Assembly: GCA_000435195.1 (NCBI GenBank) | Contig: FR880138.1 | Location: forward strand, 15,621 to 24,165 | DNA from: Clostridium sp. CAG:169 | GTDB lineage: Bacteria > Bacillota > Clostridia > Oscillospirales > Ruminococcaceae | Length of the DNA: 8,545 nt | Direction of reading: 5' to 3' | Shown here: positions 5,606 to 8,545 of the stretch, piece after piece | Layout: each line of letters starts with the position of its first letter | Position numbering within the stretch: the first letter of the stretch is position 1 | Made by a program: the position numbers and the translations under genes | Notes under the pieces: model-generated | Told to the model about the DNA's origin: nothing | The model's input: the letters and a program-made list of their open reading frames with translations, nothing else | Database searches by the model: none

Positions 5606-7744
5606 TTATTCCTCCGTCGAATCGGCGGATTTTTTCGTTGTTGTTTTCTTTGCGGAAGTTGTTCCCGATTGCGTTGCTTTACGGGTGCGCTTCGGCTTTG
5701 CTTCGGCAGGAGCTTCTGCCGATTCTTCCTCTGCCTTTGACGCTGCCTTTTTGCGGGTGCGCTTTGGCTTTGCTTCGACAATCGGCTCTGCATTTGGCTG
5801 CTCGGTCAGCGCCTCCAAATCAATGATTTTTTCCTGCTCATCCTCCGGCTGTATGCTGGAGGGCTTTAGGTACATCACCGACATCGGTGGAATATCGACT
5901 GCAATAGAGTTTGCCTTGCCGTGCATCGCAATCTTCTCCGAAAGGATGACCTCTTTCTCCGGGATCCCGGTTCCGCCATAGCGGATGTCATCCGAATTCA
6001 GAACGATTTCGTAATTCTTCTGCTCCGGGATACCAAAGCGGTAACCGTCGCGCTCAACCGGAGCGAAGTTGCAGATGGCAATGACATCGTCGCCCTCGTC
6101 GTTGGTGCGCCGGAAGATGACCACATTCTGGGTGTTATCGTCGTGTACCAGCCACTGGAAACCATCCCAGCTGTCATCGATTTCCCACATAGCGGAATTT
6201 TCCAGATAGAAATGGTTTAAATCCTTGACAAAGGTCTGTAACTTGCGGTGGCTTTCATAGGAAAGCAGCTGCCAATCCAGCTCTTTTTCAAAATTCCACT
6301 CGATGAACTGACCGAACTCCTGTCCCATAAACAGCAGCTTTTTGCCCGGGTGCGCCATCATATAGCCAAACAGGGTGCGCATCCCTGCAAATTTCTGGCT
6401 GTACTCGCCCGGCATCTTGTTGATCAGCGAGCATTTGCCGTGTACCACCTCATCGTGGGAAAGTGGCAGGACATAGTTCTCCGAAAAAGCATACATCATG
6501 CTGAAGGTCAGTTTATCGTGGTTGTAGGCGCGGTAGATTGGGTCCAGAGAAATATAGCTGAGCATATCGTTCATCCAGCCCATATTCCACTTGAAGTTAA
6601 AGCCCAGTCCGCCCACATACGGCGGCTTGGTGACCAGCGGCCATGCGGAGGATTCTTCAGCAATCATCAACACATCTGCATGCTCGCCCAAAACAGCCGA
6701 GTTGAGCTTTTTCAAAAACTCCACCGCTTCCAGATTCTCGTTGCCGCCGTGGACATTCGGAGTCCACTCCCACGATTCCCTGCCGTAATCCAGATAGAGC
6801 ATCGAAGCAACGGCATCTACACGCAGCCCATCCACATGGAATTTATCCACCCAGAACATCGCACTGGAAATCAGGAAGCTTTGTACCTCCGGTCTGCCAA
6901 AATCAAAGATACGGGTCCCCCAGTGCGGGTGCTCCCTCTTCTGCGGGTCCTGATATTCATAACACTGGGAACCGTCAAACTCATACAGTCCCTGTTCATC
7001 CTTTGGAAAATGTGCCGGTACCCAGTCGATGATAACACCGATATTGTTTTCATGGAACTTGTTGATGAAATACATCAAATCCTTCGGTGTTCCGTAGCGA
7101 GAGGTTGCAGCAAAATATCCGGTCACCTGGTATCCCCAGGAAGGGTCGTACGGGTATTCGGTAATCGGCATCAATTCGATGTGGGTGTAGCCCATCTCCT
7201 TGACATAAACCACCATCTCATCCGCCATCTTGCGGTAATCAAAAAACTCTCCATTCTCATACTGACGCCAGGAGCCCAGGTTGACCTCATAAATATTGAT
7301 TGGTTCCCCTACATGATTTTGCAGCTTGCGTTTTTCCATCCATGCCTGGTCCTTCCAGGCATACTTGCCCAGCTCATAAAAGCGGGATGCCGATTCCGGT
7401 CTGGTCTGCATATGATAAGCATAGGGGTCCGTTTTCAGCAGAATGTCGCCTGTCGGTGTTTCAATGCTGTATTTGTACATATCGTACTGTTTGATTTGCG
7501 GGATGAATACCTCCCACAAACCGTTTTCGCTGATTTTTTCCATCGGGTCATTGGCTCTGTCCCAGTTATTAAAATCGCCAACGACCGAAACACTCAGGGC
7601 ATGCGGAGCCCACACACGGAACACCGCGCCCGAAACGCCTTTTCTCTTTGACGAGTGGGAGCCCAAAAACTCATACGCCTTATAGTTTGTTCCCTGATGG
7701 AACAGATAGATTGGCACTTCATCTTTTTTATTTACTTTGTACAC
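5606..7744 (-). CDS. glgB: 1,4-alpha-glucan branching enzyme with a basic C-terminal tail, 712 aa
   Basis: GlgB cuts alpha-1,4 chains and rejoins them as alpha-1,6 branches. In order: an N-terminal CBM48/early-set domain (about 20-125, with VFRVWAP 41-47 and VGDFNNW 55-61), the GH13 barrel (about 150-520), and an all-beta domain ending near 627. Catalytic motifs are complete: DWVPAHF (240-246), GLRVDAVAS with nucleophile Asp310, IAEESS with acid/base Glu363, and LSHDEVVHGK with Asp431. An unusual tail of about 84 residues follows (629-712), acidic at first, then rich in Lys, Arg, Ala and Thr, with EAKPKRTRK occurring twice (657-665 and 681-689). I place the start at the GTG at 7744: GAGGGGG (7753-7759) lies 8 bases before it, and a strong promoter (7772-7800) lies just upstream. 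The frame is open to 7921, but that stretch contains the promoter, its only ATG (7912) has no ribosome-binding site, and it matches nothing expected of GlgB. It is the first gene of the glgBCDA cluster. Confidence 0.95.
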   Translation of the reverse strand: MYKVNKKDEVPIYLFHQGTNYKAYEFLGSHSSKRKGVSGAVFRVWAPHALSVSVVGDFNNWDRANDPMEKISENGLWEVFIPQIKQYDMYKYSIETPTGDILLKTDPYAYHMQTRPESASRFYELGKYAWKDQAWMEKRKLQNHVGEPINIYEVNLGSWRQYENGEFFDYRKMADEMVVYVKEMGYTHIELMPITEYPYDPSWGYQVTGYFAATSRYGTPKDLMYFINKFHENNIGVIIDWVPAHFPKDEQGLYEFDGSQCYEYQDPQKREHPHWGTRIFDFGRPEVQSFLISSAMFWVDKFHVDGLRVDAVASMLYLDYGRESWEWTPNVHGGNENLEAVEFLKKLNSAVLGEHADVLMIAEESSAWPLVTKPPYVGGLGFNFKWNMGWMNDMLSYISLDPIYRAYNHDKLTFSMMYAFSENYVLPLSHDEVVHGKCSLINKMPGEYSQKFAGMRTLFGYMMAHPGKKLLFMGQEFGQFIEWNFEKELDWQLLSYESHRKLQTFVKDLNHFYLENSAMWEIDDSWDGFQWLVHDDNTQNVVIFRRTNDEGDDVIAICNFAPVERDGYRFGIPEQKNYEIVLNSDDIRYGGTGIPEKEVILSEKIAMHGKANSIAVDIPPMSVMYLKPSSIQPEDEQEKIIDLEALTEQPNAEPIVEAKPKRTRKKAASKAEEESAEAPAEAKPKRTRKATQSGTTSAKKTTTKKSADSTEE
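5681..5777. repeat. Imperfect direct repeat inside the glgB tail, 72-base period
   Basis: The 25 bases at 5681-5705 recur at 5753-5777 with two differences, in register with the reading frame (24 codons apart). Both copies encode EAKPKRTRK. The near identity at DNA level points to a fairly recent internal duplication that lengthened the basic tail. Confidence 0.8.
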
Positions 7745-7752
7745 ACTATCAA

Positions 7753-7759
7753 CCCCCTC
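7753..7759 (-). promoter_or_regulatory. Ribosome-binding site deciding the glgB GTG start
   Basis: GAGGGGG on the minus strand pairs with the 16S rRNA tail if one G-U pair is allowed. It lies 8 bases before the GTG at 7744 and within the first dozen bases of the transcript predicted from the promoter at 7772-7800. Confidence 0.7.
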
Positions 7760-7771
7760 GTGTTTAGCCTT

Positions 7772-7800
7772 ATCATACCAGAAAACGCGTGTTTTTTCAA
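7772..7800 (-). promoter_or_regulatory. Sigma-A type promoter of the glgBCDA cluster
   Basis: On the minus strand TTGAAA (7800-7795) is followed by exactly 17 bases and TATGAT (7777-7772), with TGG before the -10 forming an extended element. This gives five of six matches in each hexamer. Transcription would start near 7765, leaving a leader of about 21 bases. The spacer holds a small inverted repeat, AAAAC (7782-7786) with GTTTT (7791-7795), which could be an operator. Confidence 0.8.
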
Positions 7801-7803
7801 GCG

Positions 7804-7819
7804 CTTTTTGGGCAAAAAG
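7804..7819. repeat. Palindrome next to the glgB -35
   Basis: CTTTTT (7804-7809) and AAAAAG (7814-7819) flank GGGC. It ends 4 bases upstream of the -35 hexamer, about 40-55 bases before the predicted transcription start. A close relative occurs at 7931-7950, so the pair may be binding sites for one regulator. Short A/T arms arise easily by chance in such a region. Confidence 0.4.
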
Positions 7820-7930
7820 ATAGAAAGCTCTTTCGTTCTTTACAAAAACTTTGTAGCAAATTAACAAAGCTTCCTTTTCCTCCCGGCTTTTCTGCGAAAC
7901 GGGTATAAACATTTTTATCAAAATTTCTGA

Positions 7931-7950
7931 TGCTTTTTAGCCAAAAAGCA
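7931..7950. repeat. Palindrome upstream of glgB, 8-bp perfect arms
   Basis: TGCTTTTT (7931-7938) and AAAAAGCA (7943-7950) are perfect reverse complements around AGCC. It resembles the palindrome at 7804-7819 in arms and spacer length (4 bases). It overlaps the -10 position of the TTGACA hexamer at 7959-7964. Confidence 0.45.
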
Positions 7951-8036
7951 AAGAAAGATGTCAAAACCAACTCTTTTATCCTTGCTTTCTAGTATAAATT
8001 GCCAAGGTTCCCTTCTATCATATCACAGCCCGCTGT

Positions 8037-8065
8037 AAAAAAGAATCAAAATCAGTCCGCTGATT
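8037..8065 (-). terminator. Weaker second terminator-like hairpin after gap
   Basis: AATCAG (8050-8055) pairs with CTGATT (8060-8065) around TCCG. On the minus strand it is followed by TTTTGATTC and then six T (8042-8037). It lies downstream of the main gap terminator and could catch read-through before the glgB promoter. The stem is short. Confidence 0.4.
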
Positions 8066-8085
8066 CCTTTTCCTTATTTTTTCAT

Positions 8086-8123
8086 AAAAAAAAGACCAAA
8101 GCCCTTTCGGACTTTGGTCTTTT
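8086..8123 (-). terminator. Intrinsic terminator of gap
   Basis: AAAAGACCAAAG (8090-8101) pairs perfectly over 12 bp with CTTTGGTCTTTT (8112-8123), with CC-GG pairs and a small loop inside. In the direction of gap transcription the stem is followed by an eight-T run (8093-8086). It lies 15 bases after the gap stop codon. The glg cluster therefore needs its own promoter. Confidence 0.93.
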
Positions 8124-8137
8124 GAAAAATGCAGATA

Positions 8138-8545
8138 TTACTGAGCGTCAACAGCAGACATATGTTTGATCAGCTCGAGAACTTTGTTGGAGTAACCCCA
8201 CTCGTTGTCGTACCAGGAAACGAGTTTTACGAAGGTCTCGTTGAGCATGATACCTGCTTTTGCATCAAAGATGGAGGTTCTTGGGTCGCCCAGGAAGTCG
8301 GAGGATACAACCATGTCTTCGGTGTAGCCCAAAATGCCCTTCATGGTGGTCTCGGAAGCTTCTTTTACCTTTGCACAGATTTCTTCATAGGTGGTTGGTT
8401 TTGCCAGTTTTACAGTCAGGTCAACAACAGATACGTCCAGAGTTGGTACACGGAAGGACATACCGGTCAGTTTGCCTTTTACCTCTGGGATAACCAGTGC
8501 GCAAGCTTTTGCAGCGCCGGTAGAGGATGGGATGATGTTGCCGGC
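8138..8545 (-). CDS. gap: Glyceraldehyde-3-phosphate dehydrogenase, C-terminal part (cut by window edge)
   Basis: This glycolytic enzyme oxidises glyceraldehyde-3-phosphate to 1,3-bisphosphoglycerate with NAD(P) in the cytoplasm. The 135 residues seen are the C-terminal part of the catalytic domain. They open with NIIPSSTGAAKA, whose Thr and Gly bind the inorganic phosphate, then MSFRVPTLDVSVVDLTVKL, TTMKGILGYTED, SSDFLGDPRTSIFDA, and SWYDNEWGYSNKVLELI near the end, all family signatures. The catalytic Cys-His pair and the NAD domain lie beyond position 8545. The frame runs through to the edge, so the ATG at 8461 is an internal methionine and not the start. Low codon variety (for example repeated GTT, GAA, ACC) suits a highly expressed gene. 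It is followed by its own strong terminator and so is separate from glg, though both belong to central carbon use. Confidence 0.97.
   Translation of the reverse strand, partial: AGNIIPSSTGAAKACALVIPEVKGKLTGMSFRVPTLDVSVVDLTVKLAKPTTYEEICAKVKEASETTMKGILGYTEDMVVSSDFLGDPRTSIFDAKAGIMLNETFVKLVSWYDNEWGYSNKVLELIKHMSAVDAQ

Larger units (their letters stand above)
7745..8137. other. Non-coding region between gap and glgB
   Basis: These 393 bases are AT-rich compared with the flanking genes. From right to left they hold the gap terminator, a weaker second hairpin, a TTGACA hexamer (7959-7964, minus) with only a poor -10, a cluster of short palindromes (7804-7855 and 7931-7950), and the glgB promoter with its leader. 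I see no gene here on either strand with a ribosome-binding site and convincing protein sequence. Confidence 0.7.

Noticed and set aside
4582..5826. Long plus-strand open frame (414 codons) opposite glgC and the glgB end
   Set aside because: It is antisense to two clearly real genes and its protein is rich in His, Ile and Val as expected of a shadow frame; no start signal.
6248..7651. Plus-strand open frame of 467 codons opposite glgB
   Set aside because: Same reasoning: glgB has full catalytic motifs, and this frame has none and no ribosome-binding site.
7778..7798. Catabolite-response (cre) site over the glgB promoter
   Set aside because: There are TGAAA and TTTTC ends with a central CG, but the spacing is too long for the cre consensus. 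I keep only the inverted repeat.
7910..7964. Second glgB promoter using TTGACA at 7959-7964
   Set aside because: The -35 is perfect, but the hexamer at the right distance (GCTAAA) matches only three of six bases. Kept as a possibility only.
7800..8040. Riboswitch or structured leader before glgB
   Set aside because: The best promoter lies at 7772-7800, leaving a leader of only about 21 bases, and I recognise no known aptamer core in the region.
8138..8461. Complete 107-residue gene starting at the ATG at 8461
   Set aside because: The frame and the GAPDH similarity continue without a break to the window edge, so this is an internal methionine of gap.
1..8545. CRISPR arrays, tRNA or rRNA genes, insertion sequences
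   Set aside because: I saw no regularly spaced repeats, no cloverleaf or rRNA signatures, and no transposase motifs or terminal inverted repeats.

Overview
The window comes from a bacterium of mid-range GC content and most likely from the Firmicutes, class Clostridia, perhaps an Oscillospiraceae/Ruminococcaceae-type gut anaerobe. The main evidence is the paired glgC and glgD genes (a catalytic ADP-glucose pyrophosphorylase and its degenerate paralogue), Shine-Dalgarno sites of the AGGAGG type, sigma-A type promoters, and a P-loop protein of a Firmicutes-typical family. The genus cannot be fixed from sequence reading alone.

Layout from left to right. Positions 23-214 (minus) hold a small conserved-looking gene of 63 codons. 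A divergent intergenic region of about 190 bases follows, with a palindrome inside the small gene's candidate promoter. Positions 409-1521 (plus) encode a P-loop NTPase-like protein built from two repeats, the second with a ruined nucleotide-binding loop. A strong, probably bidirectional terminator at 1538-1590 separates it from the glycogen genes, which point towards it. From 7744 down to 1713, all on the minus strand, lies a glycogen-synthesis cluster in the order glgB, glgC, glgD, glgA. Positions 7745-8137 are non-coding: two gap terminator hairpins, several short palindromes and the glgB promoter. The right edge (8138-8545) is the 3' part of gap, encoding glyceraldehyde-3-phosphate dehydrogenase.

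How the genes work together. GlgC, with GlgD as its likely regulatory partner, makes ADP-glucose from glucose-1-phosphate and ATP. GlgA adds the glucosyl units to alpha-1,4 glucan chains, and GlgB introduces the alpha-1,6 branches. A strong sigma-A promoter (TTGAAA, 17-base spacer, TATGAT) sits just before a GTG start that I take as the true glgB start. The glgC and glgD genes overlap by 11 bases and are probably translationally coupled. A terminator-like hairpin between glgD and glgA suggests that glgA is expressed at a lower or separately controlled level. No glycogen phosphorylase or debranching gene is visible here.

Most of the window is ordinary core metabolism. The points most worth a second look are a lysine-rich, histone-H1-like C-terminal tail on GlgB with an internal duplication, loss of the usual Lys15 of GlgA, two overlapping hairpins between glgD and glgA, the degenerate second P-loop in the 409-1521 gene, and palindromes placed in or next to two promoters. 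I see no convincing wholly new system, CRISPR array, mobile element or RNA gene.
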